Below are positions 49,703 through 57,944 of a DNA stretch of 64,000 bases, one piece after another (the stretch's first letter is position 1; every line of letters begins with the position of its first letter). The translations under genes and the position numbers were made by a program. The notes below the pieces were generated by a model that worked only from the letters and a program-made list of their open reading frames with translations, was not told the DNA's origin and did no database searches. The stretch is from F1-60-MAGs149 sp037133755 (GTDB lineage: Bacteria > Actinomycetota > Thermoleophilia > Gaiellales > F1-60-MAGs149). The stretch is from the NCBI GenBank assembly GCA_037133755.1, contig JBAXNN010000011.1:1-64000 (forward strand), given 5' to 3'.

Positions 49703-51139
49703 CTACACAGCGGCGCGTGCGCGCTGCAGGCGCGCCAGCGACTCTTCGCGCCCGAGGAACGCAATCGACTCGTACAGCCCCGGCGCCACGGTTGAGCCAG
49801 TGATGGCGATGCGGATCGGCGTGAAGGCGTGCTTGGGCTTGAGGTCCAGCAGATCGCAGATGCTCCGCAGCGACCCCTCGATCGCATCGGGCGTGAAGAC
49901 CGCCGAGGCACCGAGCATAGTGATTGCTGCGTCGAGCACCTTGGGCGCGTTCTCGTCGGCCTTGAGCTTGTCCCAGGAAACCGGGTCGGGCTCACGGTCG
50001 ATCAGGAGCGAGCCCGCCAACGCATCGAACTCGCCGAACGCGCCGAGCTTCTCCTGCACCATCGGGACGAGCTCGCCGAGGCGCTCGTTGCCGGCCAGCG
50101 GCGAGTCGGCGTCGGCAAGGTGAGCGTCAAGTGCGGCAGCGTACGTATCGACGGCAAGTTCACGCAGATAGGTGCCATTCATCCAGGCCAGCTTCTGGTG
50201 GTCGAACACGGCCGGGGCCGGATTGACCCGCTCCAGGGAGAACCGCTCGATCAGCTCGTCGATGCTCATGATCTCGGTCTCGCCGTCCCAACTCCAGCCG
50301 AGCAGCGCGAGGAAGTTGACGAGCGCGTGCGGCAGGTAGCCCTGCTCGCGAAACTCCTCCACGCTGGCTGCGCCGTGGCGCTTGGAGAGGCGCTTCTTAT
50401 CCGGACCAAGAATCATCGAGAGGTGCGCCGTCGTCGGGAACGTCCCCCCGAGCGCTTCGACGAGCAGCTTCTGGCGGGGGGTTGACGGCAGCAGATCCTC
50501 GCCACGAATGACGTGCGTAATGCCCATCGCCATGTCGTCGAGCGGATTGGCGAGTTGGTACGTCGGAGCGCCACCGCCGCGCATCAGGACCGTGTCGCCG
50601 AGCAGACGATGCTCGAAGGCGATGCGTCCGCGCACAAGATCCTCGATCACGGTCTCGCCCTCGAGCGGCGTGCGGAAGCGGATGATCGCGGGACGCCCCT
50701 CACCCTCGAAGCGGCTGATCTGCTCGCTCGTCAGGTCGCGATGCAGACGCGTCGGCGCTGCCGGGTCGTCGGTGTGGCGGGCGGCTGCGCGCGCGGCCTC
50801 CAACTCCTCTGGCGTCTGGTAGCAGCGGTAGGCGAGCCCCTGCTCGAGCAACTGATCGACGGCCGCCTGATAGGTCTCGGCGCGCTCGCTCTGCAGGTAC
50901 GGTCCGTTCGGTCCACCCGTCCGCGGCGACTCGTCGAAGTCGAGGCCCAGCCAGTCGAGTGAACGCTGGATCTGTTCAATCGCACCCTCGGTCTCCCGCT
51001 CGGTGTCGGTGTCCTCGATGCGGAGGACCGTGACGCCACCGTGGTGGCGGGCGAACAGCCAGTTGTACAGCGCCGTACGCACGCCTCCCACGTGGAGGAA
51101 GCCGGTGGGCGACGGAGCGAAGCGGACGCGGACAGTCAT
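49703..51139 (-). CDS. gltX: Glutamyl-tRNA synthetase
   Basis: 478-residue class I synthetase. The HIGH motif appears as FAPSPTGFLHVGGVRTALYNW, the KMSKS motif as KKRLSKRHGA, with RGEDLLPSTPRQKLLVEAL in the catalytic domain. Length and order are those of bacterial GluRS; whether it is discriminating or also charges tRNA-Gln is not decided, since no gatCAB is in view. It is divergent from nfo. Confidence 0.97.
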   Translation of the reverse strand: MTVRVRFAPSPTGFLHVGGVRTALYNWLFARHHGGVTVLRIEDTDTERETEGAIEQIQRSLDWLGLDFDESPRTGGPNGPYLQSERAETYQAAVDQLLEQGLAYRCYQTPEELEAARAAARHTDDPAAPTRLHRDLTSEQISRFEGEGRPAIIRFRTPLEGETVIEDLVRGRIAFEHRLLGDTVLMRGGGAPTYQLANPLDDMAMGITHVIRGEDLLPSTPRQKLLVEALGGTFPTTAHLSMILGPDKKRLSKRHGAASVEEFREQGYLPHALVNFLALLGWSWDGETEIMSIDELIERFSLERVNPAPAVFDHQKLAWMNGTYLRELAVDTYAAALDAHLADADSPLAGNERLGELVPMVQEKLGAFGEFDALAGSLLIDREPDPVSWDKLKADENAPKVLDAAITMLGASAVFTPDAIEGSLRSICDLLDLKPKHAFTPIRIAITGSTVAPGLYESIAFLGREESLARLQRARAAV

Positions 51140-51146
51140 GTACGGA

Positions 51147-51152
51147 AACGTA
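51147..51152 (-). promoter_or_regulatory. Probable leaderless -10 of gltX
   Basis: TACGTT on the minus strand, 7 nt before ATG 51139. Confidence 0.5.
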
Positions 51153-51201
51153 CCGGTGCGCGCGATCGTCAGGCAGCAGCGGCGACCGCGAGGCGCCTCC
51201 G

Positions 51202-51207
51202 TATGCT
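51202..51207 (+). promoter_or_regulatory. Probable leaderless -10 of nfo
   Basis: TATGCT, 6 nt (GCTTCC) before GTG 51214. Confidence 0.5.
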
Positions 51208-51213
51208 GCTTCC

Positions 51214-52098
51214 GTGATCGCAGGCGCCCACATCTCCTCGGCTGGCGGCATGCAGAACGTCCCCGGACGCGCTGCCGCCATCGATGCCGATGGCGTGCAG
51301 GTCTTCATCCAAAGCGCACGCACCTGGAAGCCCACCGCGCATAAGCCGGAAGACCTCGCTGTGTTGCGGGCGGCCCGCGAGAGCGGTCAGGTGCAGTACA
51401 TCGTCTGCCACGCCATCTACTTCATCAATCTGGCGACCGACGAGCCCGAACTGCTCGAGAAGAGTCGGACGGCGCTGCGCAACACCATCGACGTGGCCAA
51501 CGCGATCGCAGCCGACGGCATCGTGCTGCACGTCGGCTCCCACAAGGGCCGTGGTCTCGACGCCACGCTGCCGCAGATCGTCAAGGAACTGAAGGCTGCG
51601 CTCAAGCATCTCAAGGACCCCTGCTGGCTGCTGCTCGAGAACTCGGCGGGTGCAGGCGGCACGATCGGGCGCGACCCGATCGAGCTCGCGAGCATCATCA
51701 ACGCCGTTGATCACCCACGCCTCGGCATGTGCATCGACACCTGCCACGCCTACGTCTCCGGCGTCGACGTCACCGACACGAAGCAGCTTGACGCCCTCGT
51801 GCACGAGCTCGACACGCGGATCGGCATCGATCGCCTGCGCTGCCTGCACGTCAACGACGCGGCGGCGGCCTGCGGCTCGAACCGCGATCGTCACGCCAAC
51901 GTTGGCGAGGGCGAGATGGGCGACGGCCTGTCGGTGACGCTCTCCCACCCGAAGCTGGCAGACCTGCCGATGCTGCTCGAGACGCCGGGTCACGAGGGCA
52001 ACGGCCCCGACGCACAGGAAATCGCGGCGCTGCGAGCCATGCACGCCAAGGGCGTCAAGCGTCGTCAGGCGCAGGCGAAGAAGTCCCGCGCGCGCTGA
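51214..52098 (+). CDS. nfo: Endonuclease IV (AP endonuclease)
   Basis: 294 residues from GTG. TIM-barrel with three zinc ions that cleaves at abasic sites. Signatures: GAHISSAGG at the N-terminus, LHVGSHKGRG, LLENSAGAG, CIDTCHAYVSG and HVNDAAAACGSNRDRHANVGEGEMG. The C-terminal LLETPGHEG is conserved; a basic tail (KRRQAQAKKSRAR) follows. The last 44 bp overlap the convergent gene at 52055. Confidence 0.95.
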   Translation: MIAGAHISSAGGMQNVPGRAAAIDADGVQVFIQSARTWKPTAHKPEDLAVLRAARESGQVQYIVCHAIYFINLATDEPELLEKSRTALRNTIDVANAIAADGIVLHVGSHKGRGLDATLPQIVKELKAALKHLKDPCWLLLENSAGAGGTIGRDPIELASIINAVDHPRLGMCIDTCHAYVSGVDVTDTKQLDALVHELDTRIGIDRLRCLHVNDAAAACGSNRDRHANVGEGEMGDGLSVTLSHPKLADLPMLLETPGHEGNGPDAQEIAALRAMHAKGVKRRQAQAKKSRAR

Positions 52099-52441
52099 CG
52101 ATGAACGTGCCGCCACCCGGCGACTCGTGAAACTCGGGGTTGACGCACCCGATCTCTGGGAGGCGCTGCGGATACGCCGGATCGACCTTTGCGCTGCAGA
52201 TCGTCAGCGGGAGGCGCGCCGCACGGACTCCACCGAACGCCCGCCCCTCCTCCACGCTCTCTTCGAGCACGCGAAGCTCGAGCTCTGCGAGGTGGACGCC
52301 CTCGACACAGCCCACGTAGCGGCGCCCATCCTTGGCGTCATAGGCGTAGAGCCGCGAGCAGCCGAGGCAGCCCAGCGGATCCACGACCCAGTCGCAGTAC
52401 ACCCGGCAGCGGCGGCAAGAGACCTCGCGATCGATCGACAT
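52055..52441 (-). CDS. Small cysteine-rich (zinc-ribbon-like) hypothetical protein
   Basis: 128 residues. The N-terminus has six cysteines in a ribbon-like arrangement (SCRRCRVYCDW, LGCLGC), another follows in GCVEG, and later ones lie near 84 and 100. It probably binds zinc. It lies downstream of gcvH by 39 bp on the same strand and overlaps the convergent nfo end. No family is recognised; codon use looks like a real gene. Confidence 0.6.
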   Translation of the reverse strand: MSIDREVSCRRCRVYCDWVVDPLGCLGCSRLYAYDAKDGRRYVGCVEGVHLAELELRVLEESVEEGRAFGGVRAARLPLTICSAKVDPAYPQRLPEIGCVNPEFHESPGGGTFIVSARGTSSPAPDDA

Positions 52442-52480
52442 GCCCGCATCGTGACACGCCGGCAGAGCCGGTGATGGTGG

Positions 52481-52864
52481 CTAGAGCAGGGCCTGGTACG
52501 CGTCGGCGTCGAGCAGGCTATCGACCGAGCTCGGATCGTCGAGCTTGACGCGGATCAGCCACCCGTCGGCGTACGGCGACTCGTTGACGAGCTCGGGCGA
52601 CTCGACAACCTTGTCGTTGACGGCAGTGACCGTGCCCGCCAGGGGTGCGATCACGTCCGAGACGGCCTTGACCGACTCGAGGGAGCCATAGGAGCTGTCG
52701 GCAGCAATGTGCGAGCCAACCGCCGGCGGCTCGAAGTAGACGACCTCGCCGAGCGCGTCCTGCGCGTGCCACGTGATGCCGAAGATCGCCTCGTCGCCAT
52801 CAGCACGCACCCAGTCGTGCTCGCGGTGGTACCGCAGCTCGGCGGGGTAGCTCTCTTCGGACAT
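52481..52864 (-). CDS. gcvH: Glycine cleavage system H protein
   Basis: 127-residue lipoyl carrier that shuttles the aminomethyl group between P, T and L proteins. The lipoyl lysine lies in GSLESVKAVSD (about residue 66); HDWVRADGDEAIFGITWHAQDALGEVVY is the classical N-terminal part. It starts 3 bp after gcvT. gcvP is not in the window. Confidence 0.96.
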   Translation of the reverse strand: MSEESYPAELRYHREHDWVRADGDEAIFGITWHAQDALGEVVYFEPPAVGSHIAADSSYGSLESVKAVSDVIAPLAGTVTAVNDKVVESPELVNESPYADGWLIRVKLDDPSSVDSLLDADAYQALL

Positions 52865-52867
52865 GGC

Positions 52868-53968
52868 TCAGGACTCCTTCTTGTAGAACGGCAGCGTGAC
52901 GACTTCCGCATCGCGCTCGCGCCCGCGGATGTCGACCTGCAGCGTAGTGCCTGGCTCGGCGAACTCCGGGGTGACGTACCCCATCCCGATACCACGATCG
53001 ACGCTCGGCGACAACGTGCCGCTCGTGATCGTGCCGATCTTGACGCCGTCCTTGAGGATCGGATAGCCCTCGCGCGGGATCGCGCGGTCGAGCAGCTGAA
53101 TGCCGACGAGCTTGCGCTTGACACCCTTCGCGACCTGCTTCTCCAGCACGGCGCTCCCGACGAACGGTCGCCCCAGGTGCACGAAACGCCCGAGGCCGGC
53201 CTCAATCGGTGTCGTCTTCGGATCGATGTCATGGCCGTGCAGTGGGAAGCCCATCTCGAGTCGCAGTGTGTCGCGCGCGCCGAGGCCGCTTGGCACGACA
53301 CCGTGCTCGCGGCGGGCGAGGATGCCGTCCCAGAGATCGCCGGCGCGGTCGGCCGGGCACATCAGCTCGACGCCGATCTCCCCCGTGTAGCCCGTGCGCG
53401 CAACGAGGCACGGCACGCCGGCAACGGTGCGCGCTACCGCGGTGAACGGCTTGATCGTGTCGGGACCGGCGGTCTTCTTGGGCCAGATGTCGGCCAGCAA
53501 GTCAAGGGCGACGGGTCCCTGCAGGGCGATCATGGCGGTCTCGGCGCTCTTGTCGGTGACGACGGCGCCGCGCTGCTTGAGTCCCTTGAGGTGGGCCAGA
53601 TCGGTCGCGATGCTGCCCGCGTTGACGACCAGCAACCAGACCTTATCGGGCAGCTTGTAGACGATCAGATCATCGATCACGCCGCCCTTCTCATTGAGGA
53701 GGAACGAATACTGCGCCTGTCCCTCCTCGAGTCGGTCGATATCGCTCGCCAGCGCCTTGCGCAAGAGGTTCTCCGCGCCCGAGCCCGTTACCTCGAGCTG
53801 CCCCATGTGCGACACATCGAAGATGCCTGCACGGGCCCGTACGGCGCGATGCTCCTCGTTGATGCCCACGTAGTAGACGGGCATTTCCCAGCCGCCAAAC
53901 TCGACCATGCGAGCGCCGAGCTCCTCGTGGCGGTCGTACAACGGTGTGCGGCGAAGGCTGCTCGTCAT
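52868..53968 (-). CDS. gcvT: Aminomethyltransferase (glycine cleavage T protein)
   Basis: 366 residues. It transfers the methylene group to tetrahydrofolate. N-terminal LYDRHEELGARMVEFGGWEMPVYY, GIFDVSHMGQLEVTG (catalytic Asp region), TGYTGEIGVELM, and a C-terminal barrel domain ending near LPFYKKES. No SD is visible before ATG 53968. Instead a 16-codon reading frame with its own leaderless promoter ends 3 bp before it, so translation may depend on coupling. Confidence 0.96.
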   Translation of the reverse strand: MTSSLRRTPLYDRHEELGARMVEFGGWEMPVYYVGINEEHRAVRARAGIFDVSHMGQLEVTGSGAENLLRKALASDIDRLEEGQAQYSFLLNEKGGVIDDLIVYKLPDKVWLLVVNAGSIATDLAHLKGLKQRGAVVTDKSAETAMIALQGPVALDLLADIWPKKTAGPDTIKPFTAVARTVAGVPCLVARTGYTGEIGVELMCPADRAGDLWDGILARREHGVVPSGLGARDTLRLEMGFPLHGHDIDPKTTPIEAGLGRFVHLGRPFVGSAVLEKQVAKGVKRKLVGIQLLDRAIPREGYPILKDGVKIGTITSGTLSPSVDRGIGMGYVTPEFAEPGTTLQVDIRGRERDAEVVTLPFYKKES

Positions 53969-53971
53969 GGT

Positions 53972-54022
53972 TCAGCGAAGCGGGCGACCGAACGCGGTGT
54001 CCCTATCGCGTGCGAACTGCAT
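53972..54022 (-). CDS. Possible leader peptide upstream of gcvT
   Basis: ATG 54022 encodes MQFARDRDTAFGRPLR and stops TGA 3 bp before the gcvT ATG. A TATCGT hexamer lies 7 nt before the ATG, the leaderless layout used by many genes here. The peptide has no Gly run, so classical attenuation on glycine is unlikely; reinitiation coupling is the simpler idea. It could also be chance. Confidence 0.4.
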   Translation of the reverse strand: MQFARDRDTAFGRPLR

Positions 54023-54029
54023 TGCGGGC

Positions 54030-54035
54030 ACGATA
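54030..54035 (-). promoter_or_regulatory. Candidate -10 of the gcvT-gcvH operon
   Basis: TATCGT on the minus strand, 54 nt before the gcvT stop-start junction and 7 nt before the short leader ORF. Confidence 0.45.
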
Positions 54036-54056
54036 CCGCGTTCTGGCTGCTGATGC

Positions 54057-54078
54057 GTGACATGTGTCGCAATGTCAC
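54057..54078. repeat. Inverted repeat between gcvT and the M23 gene
   Basis: GTGACAT (54057-54063) and ATGTCAC (54072-54078), 8 nt apart, in the 197-bp gap between divergent genes. It could be an operator of either gene. Confidence 0.35.
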
Positions 54079-54165
54079 ATTCCGATTGCAGATTGCCGAT
54101 GCCACACCTGTGTCGCAGACATCGGTGTAGCCTTCGGGAACGGCGGCCCTACGCCCTCTCGACGT

Positions 54166-54966
54166 ATGCGGATCCTCCTGCTGATCATCACCGGCCTCGC
54201 GCTCATGGCCCCGGCCACAGCCCTCGGCGCCGCTGCCCCACCGTTCACGCTCTTCCCGGTCGTCGGCGGCGCGCACTACACCAACGATTTTGGTGATCCC
54301 CGCGCGGGTGGCACCCACGAGGGCAACGATCTCCTCGCTCCGTGCGGCACGCCGGTGCTTGCGGTCGTGCCCGGCACGGTGTCGCTGGAATGGGGCGACC
54401 GCTCCGGCTGGATGCTGACGCTGAAGGGCAAGAGCTCGTGGTATCGCTACATCCATATGGATGGTCGCTCGGGCGCGGCAAGCGCCATGGCCAAGGGACT
54501 CAAGAATGGCTCGCGGGTCAAGGCTGGCCAGATCGTCTCGTATGTCGGCAACACGGGTGATGCCGCCGGCGGCCCGTGCCACCTGCACTTCGAGTTGCAT
54601 CAGGGCGCGAATGTCATGTCGCCGTATGACTACCTGCAGGCAGCGACGATCGTGCAGCTCGATCCGACCAACCCGGCGAGCGCCAACACTGCCACCCCCC
54701 AGGTTTCGCTCACCATCAAGGGCGTCGTCGCGTGGACGGCAACGGTCGGCGGCGAGGGACGCCTGATCATCCGCCCGATCGGCGTCTCGTCGTCCGACGG
54801 CACCAAGCTCTCGCACGCCGGCACGATCGCCCTGCGCGCGAACCCCGCGTTGTTTGCCACCGCGGCAGTCGGGCGGTCGGTGACCGTCATCACGACCGCC
54901 GTCCAGATGACGACGGCACTGCAGGACATCGCGCCGCTGACGTGGACCGCGGCGTCCGTCAGCTGA
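54166..54966 (+). CDS. Secreted M23 (LytM-type) metallopeptidase-like protein
   Basis: 266 residues from ATG 54166, with a signal peptide (RILLLIITGLALMAPATALG-AAAPP). The M23 domain (about 30-165) has zinc residues in GTHEGNDLLAP (H and D) and PCHLHFEL (H-x-H). It is followed by an uncharacterised beta-rich C-terminal domain (about 175-266). It is likely to cut peptidoglycan cross-bridges or act as a degenerate activator; the key residues are present, so activity is plausible. Convergent with mhqD. Confidence 0.9.
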   Translation: MRILLLIITGLALMAPATALGAAAPPFTLFPVVGGAHYTNDFGDPRAGGTHEGNDLLAPCGTPVLAVVPGTVSLEWGDRSGWMLTLKGKSSWYRYIHMDGRSGAASAMAKGLKNGSRVKAGQIVSYVGNTGDAAGGPCHLHFELHQGANVMSPYDYLQAATIVQLDPTNPASANTATPQVSLTIKGVVAWTATVGGEGRLIIRPIGVSSSDGTKLSHAGTIALRANPALFATAAVGRSVTVITTAVQMTTALQDIAPLTWTAASVS

Positions 54967-54967
54967 T

Positions 54968-55612
54968 TCAGTCGATCCGGAGCGCCATGCCGATCTCGTG
55001 GCGGAGATCAGGCAACCAGGCCGAGTCAATCGTGTGGGGCACCGGCGTCTCGCGATAGGTGACGTCCATACCAGCGGCGAGCAACTCGTCGCGTGCGGCG
55101 CGTCCGAAGGAAACGTCGATGACCGGATCGATGCTGCCGTGCACGATCGTCACCGGCGGGCGATCGTCAGAGACGAGATCGAGCGGATGCTGGGCGACGT
55201 GCGGGATAAAGCCCACCATGGCGAGCAGCGCTGCTGGCGGGGTGCGATTCGCGGCCAGCGCCATCGCGTACGCCATGACGCAGCCCTGTGAGAACCCACC
55301 GAGCACGATGCGGTCCTCCGGCACGCCAATGCGGTCAGGCAACCCGTCGAGCCAGTCGTCGAGCAACTCGACGGAGGCCATGAAGGTCGGCTCGTCGGGA
55401 TAGCCCACGCGCGGCACGACGTACCAGTGCCAGCCGCCGGTGCCGAGATCGAGCGGCGCCCGCGGTGTCACGCCGACGAGTCGCTGCTCGGGGTCCAGGA
55501 CCTCGATGATCGGCAGCAGATCATGCTCGTCAGCACCACGGCCGTGGAACAGGACGAGCGCGCCCTCGGGTTCGCCGCGAGACGGGCGAATGCGCTCGAC
55601 GATGCCGGTCAT
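54968..55612 (-). CDS. Phospholipase/carboxylesterase family hydrolase (MhqD-like)
   Basis: 214 residues from ATG 55612. Alpha/beta-hydrolase with oxyanion segment ALVLFHGRGADEHDLL, nucleophile in LGGFSQGCVMAY, Asp near VHGSIDPVI and His in PVPHTIDSAW. It is coupled to the upstream ring-cleaving dioxygenase by ATGA overlap; the pair resembles mhqO-mhqD of Bacillus, which protect against quinones. Substrate not known. Confidence 0.88.
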   Translation of the reverse strand: MTGIVERIRPSRGEPEGALVLFHGRGADEHDLLPIIEVLDPEQRLVGVTPRAPLDLGTGGWHWYVVPRVGYPDEPTFMASVELLDDWLDGLPDRIGVPEDRIVLGGFSQGCVMAYAMALAANRTPPAALLAMVGFIPHVAQHPLDLVSDDRPPVTIVHGSIDPVIDVSFGRAARDELLAAGMDVTYRETPVPHTIDSAWLPDLRHEIGMALRID

Positions 55613-56520
55613 CGGTACGGCGACCAAGGATCGGCAATCGGCGCGAGACGCTCTTCGAGCAGTGTGCGCAGATGCTCATGCTGGCGCGGCAGACAGAGCG
55701 ATTCGCCCAGGGTCTCGAGCGGCTCATCGACGGTGAAGCCAGGACCGTCGGTGGCGAGTTCGAACAGCACCCCCGACGGCTCTCGGAAGTAGATCGAGCG
55801 GAAGTAGTCGCGATCCACGATCGGCGTGGACTGCACGCCGGCCTCTGCTGCGCGCCCAAGCCAGTGGGCATGATCGTCGTCGGTGCTCGCCCAGGCGACG
55901 TGATGCGTGGTGCCCGCGCCACCGATAGCGGGCTCGCCATCGGAATGCACGAGCTCGTAGGCGGCACCCCGGCCGGCTTCCTCGGTCCACCAGACACCCG
56001 CATCGTGCGCGAAGCCGAGCGACTCGAGCACCGCAGCGCTGCGCTCGGGATCGCGCGCGTGGGCCTGTACGCCGATCATGCGCCGCAACGCCACCTCTGC
56101 CGGAATGTGTGGCGCCACGGCGTGCGGAAGCGCAGCGCTTTCCGGCACACTGATCAGGCGGGTGACGAGCCCCTCGTGATCCCAGACGTCGAGGTGCGCA
56201 TGCCCGCGTTCCGTCGTCGCCTTGCCCGCAAGGTATCGCTCCCACCAGTCGAGGGCATCCTCGCTGGGCACACTCCAGTCGATGCGCGTGACCATCCCCT
56301 CACCCGCGCGCCCGAGGCGGGCGCCGGGGTACTCGAAGAAGGTCAACGCGGTGCCCGGCGCCCCGGTCTGGTTGCCGTAGTACAGGTGGTAGGCGCCCGG
56401 ATCATCGAAGTTGACGGTCTTCTTCACGAGCCGCAATCCGAGCACACCGCCGTAGAACTCCGCGTTGCGCGGGCCGTCGGCCGTGATCGCCGTGACGTGA
56501 TGGATACCGTGGAGTCGCAC
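55609..56520 (-). CDS. Glyoxalase-fold ring-cleaving dioxygenase (MhqO-like)
   Basis: 303 residues, two vicinal-oxygen-chelate modules: the first begins LHGIHHVTAITADGPRNAEFYGGVLGLRLV, the second contains GTTHHVAWAST and SIYFREPSGVLFELA. Metal ligands H (HHVT), H (HHVA) and E (FELA) are visible. It may cleave hydroquinones or act on electrophile adducts. Overlaps the esterase by 4 bp and follows a small membrane gene by 3 bp. Confidence 0.9.
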   Translation of the reverse strand: MRLHGIHHVTAITADGPRNAEFYGGVLGLRLVKKTVNFDDPGAYHLYYGNQTGAPGTALTFFEYPGARLGRAGEGMVTRIDWSVPSEDALDWWERYLAGKATTERGHAHLDVWDHEGLVTRLISVPESAALPHAVAPHIPAEVALRRMIGVQAHARDPERSAAVLESLGFAHDAGVWWTEEAGRGAAYELVHSDGEPAIGGAGTTHHVAWASTDDDHAHWLGRAAEAGVQSTPIVDRDYFRSIYFREPSGVLFELATDGPGFTVDEPLETLGESLCLPRQHEHLRTLLEERLAPIADPWSPYR

Positions 56521-56523
56521 GGA

Positions 56524-56730
56524 CTACTCGCTGTCTGTCGGACGCACGACACGGCGGTTGTAGAGCCGCGCGCCCACGGCGCCAGCACCGCTCAGAAGTG
56601 CCAATAGTGCTGCATCCTGGTACGTCGCAGGCCAGGCGATGAAGAAGTGCAGTAGCGCGAGGCCACCGAGTCCGAAGAAGTAGCCGAAGCCGAAGGTCGC
56701 GAGGTAATCGAAGATCGGGCGCTGCGTCAT
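56524..56730 (-). CDS. Small membrane protein upstream of the dioxygenase
   Basis: 68 residues, two hydrophobic helices (about 9-31 and 38-57), basic C-terminus (RLYNRRVVRP). First gene of the three-gene operon ending with the esterase. Not recognised. Confidence 0.7.
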   Translation of the reverse strand: MTQRPIFDYLATFGFGYFFGLGGLALLHFFIAWPATYQDAALLALLSGAGAVGARLYNRRVVRPTDSE

Positions 56731-56771
56731 GGGTGCAGTGTCGGCTACCTGCCGGATCCGCGCAACCGGGG

Positions 56772-57944
56772 TCAGGCGCGGTCGTCGAGCACCTCGGCCA
56801 GCGTTGCAATCGCGAGATCAATCTGCTCGGCGTCGATGACGAGCGGCGGGATCAGACGCAGGGCCGATTCGGTGACGGCATTGACGAGCACGCCGCGGTC
56901 ACGCAGTGCCGCTGCCACGCCGGCTGCATCGCCATGCGCGAGCTCGACTGCCACCATCAACCCGACACCACGGACGGCTGCGACATCAGGCAGAGCACGC
57001 ATGCCCTCTGCCAGCCGCTCACCCATGCGCTGGGCATTGCCAATCAGATCCTCCGCCTCAACGGCATTGATCGTGGCGAGCGCCCCTGCTGCAATGGCGG
57101 GCGACCCGCCGTACGTCGTGCCGTGGTCGCCCGGCTTGAACCCGGTCTCGAGCTGACGCGACAGGACGGCGCCGATCGGCAGTCCGCAGGCCAGACCCTT
57201 CGCCAGGGTGATCACGTCAGGGCGCACGCCGGACCGCTGGAACGAAAACCATGCACCGGTGCGGCCGATGCCGGTTTGCACCTCGTCGAAGACCAAGAGC
57301 GCGTCATGGGCGTCGCAGAGCTCGCGCGCCAGCGCCAGATAGGCGTCATCGATCACGTTGACGCCGCCCTCTCCCTGAATCGGCTCGATCAGCACGCCGG
57401 CGGTCTCCGGGCCGACGGCTGCGCGCAACGCATCCAGGTCATTGCGTGGTACCTGTTGGAATCCCACGGGGAGCGGTTCGAACGGAGCCTTCTTCGACTC
57501 GCCCCAGGTCGCAGCAAGTGCCCCCATCGTCCGCCCGTGAAAGGCACCTTCGAGACTCACGATGCCGAACTTCGTCTCGCCGCCGGCCTCGCGTCCATGG
57601 CGTCGCGCCAGCTTGATCGCAGCCTCGTTGGCCTCGGCCCCGGAGTTGCAGAAAAAGGCGCGCTCCATGCCACTCACCCCACAGAGGCGCTCCGCCAACG
57701 CGACGGCAGGCTCACTCCAGAAGAGGTTGGAGACATGACCGAGGACAGCCGCCTGCTCGGCCAACGCCCGCGCTGGAGCCGGATGCCCATGTCCGAGCGT
57801 GACGACGGCGATGCCTGCGACAAGATCGAGATAGCGCTTGCCGGTGTCGTCCCAGACCCAGCAGCCTTCGCCACGCACCAAGGCAAGCGGACGCGGCGGG
57901 TAGTTCGTCATCATCACGTCGCTGCCGCGGTCGGCAATGCTCAT
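56772..57944 (-). CDS. argD: Acetylornithine aminotransferase
   Basis: 390 residues from ATG 57944. Class III PLP enzyme converting N-acetylglutamate semialdehyde to N-acetylornithine. YLDLVAGIAVVTLGHGHP, FFCNSGAEANEAAIKLARRHG, LLVFDEVQTGIGRTG and the PLP lysine in ITLAKGLACGLPIGAV. Last gene of argC-J-B-D; coupled to argB by ATGA overlap. Confidence 0.95.
   Translation of the reverse strand: MSIADRGSDVMMTNYPPRPLALVRGEGCWVWDDTGKRYLDLVAGIAVVTLGHGHPAPARALAEQAAVLGHVSNLFWSEPAVALAERLCGVSGMERAFFCNSGAEANEAAIKLARRHGREAGGETKFGIVSLEGAFHGRTMGALAATWGESKKAPFEPLPVGFQQVPRNDLDALRAAVGPETAGVLIEPIQGEGGVNVIDDAYLALARELCDAHDALLVFDEVQTGIGRTGAWFSFQRSGVRPDVITLAKGLACGLPIGAVLSRQLETGFKPGDHGTTYGGSPAIAAGALATINAVEAEDLIGNAQRMGERLAEGMRALPDVAAVRGVGLMVAVELAHGDAAGVAAALRDRGVLVNAVTESALRLIPPLVIDAEQIDLAIATLAEVLDDRA

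Noticed and set aside
53969..54165. Glycine riboswitch upstream of gcvT
   Set aside because: I looked for the conserved paired-aptamer segments on the minus strand and did not find them; the short leader ORF occupies the space.
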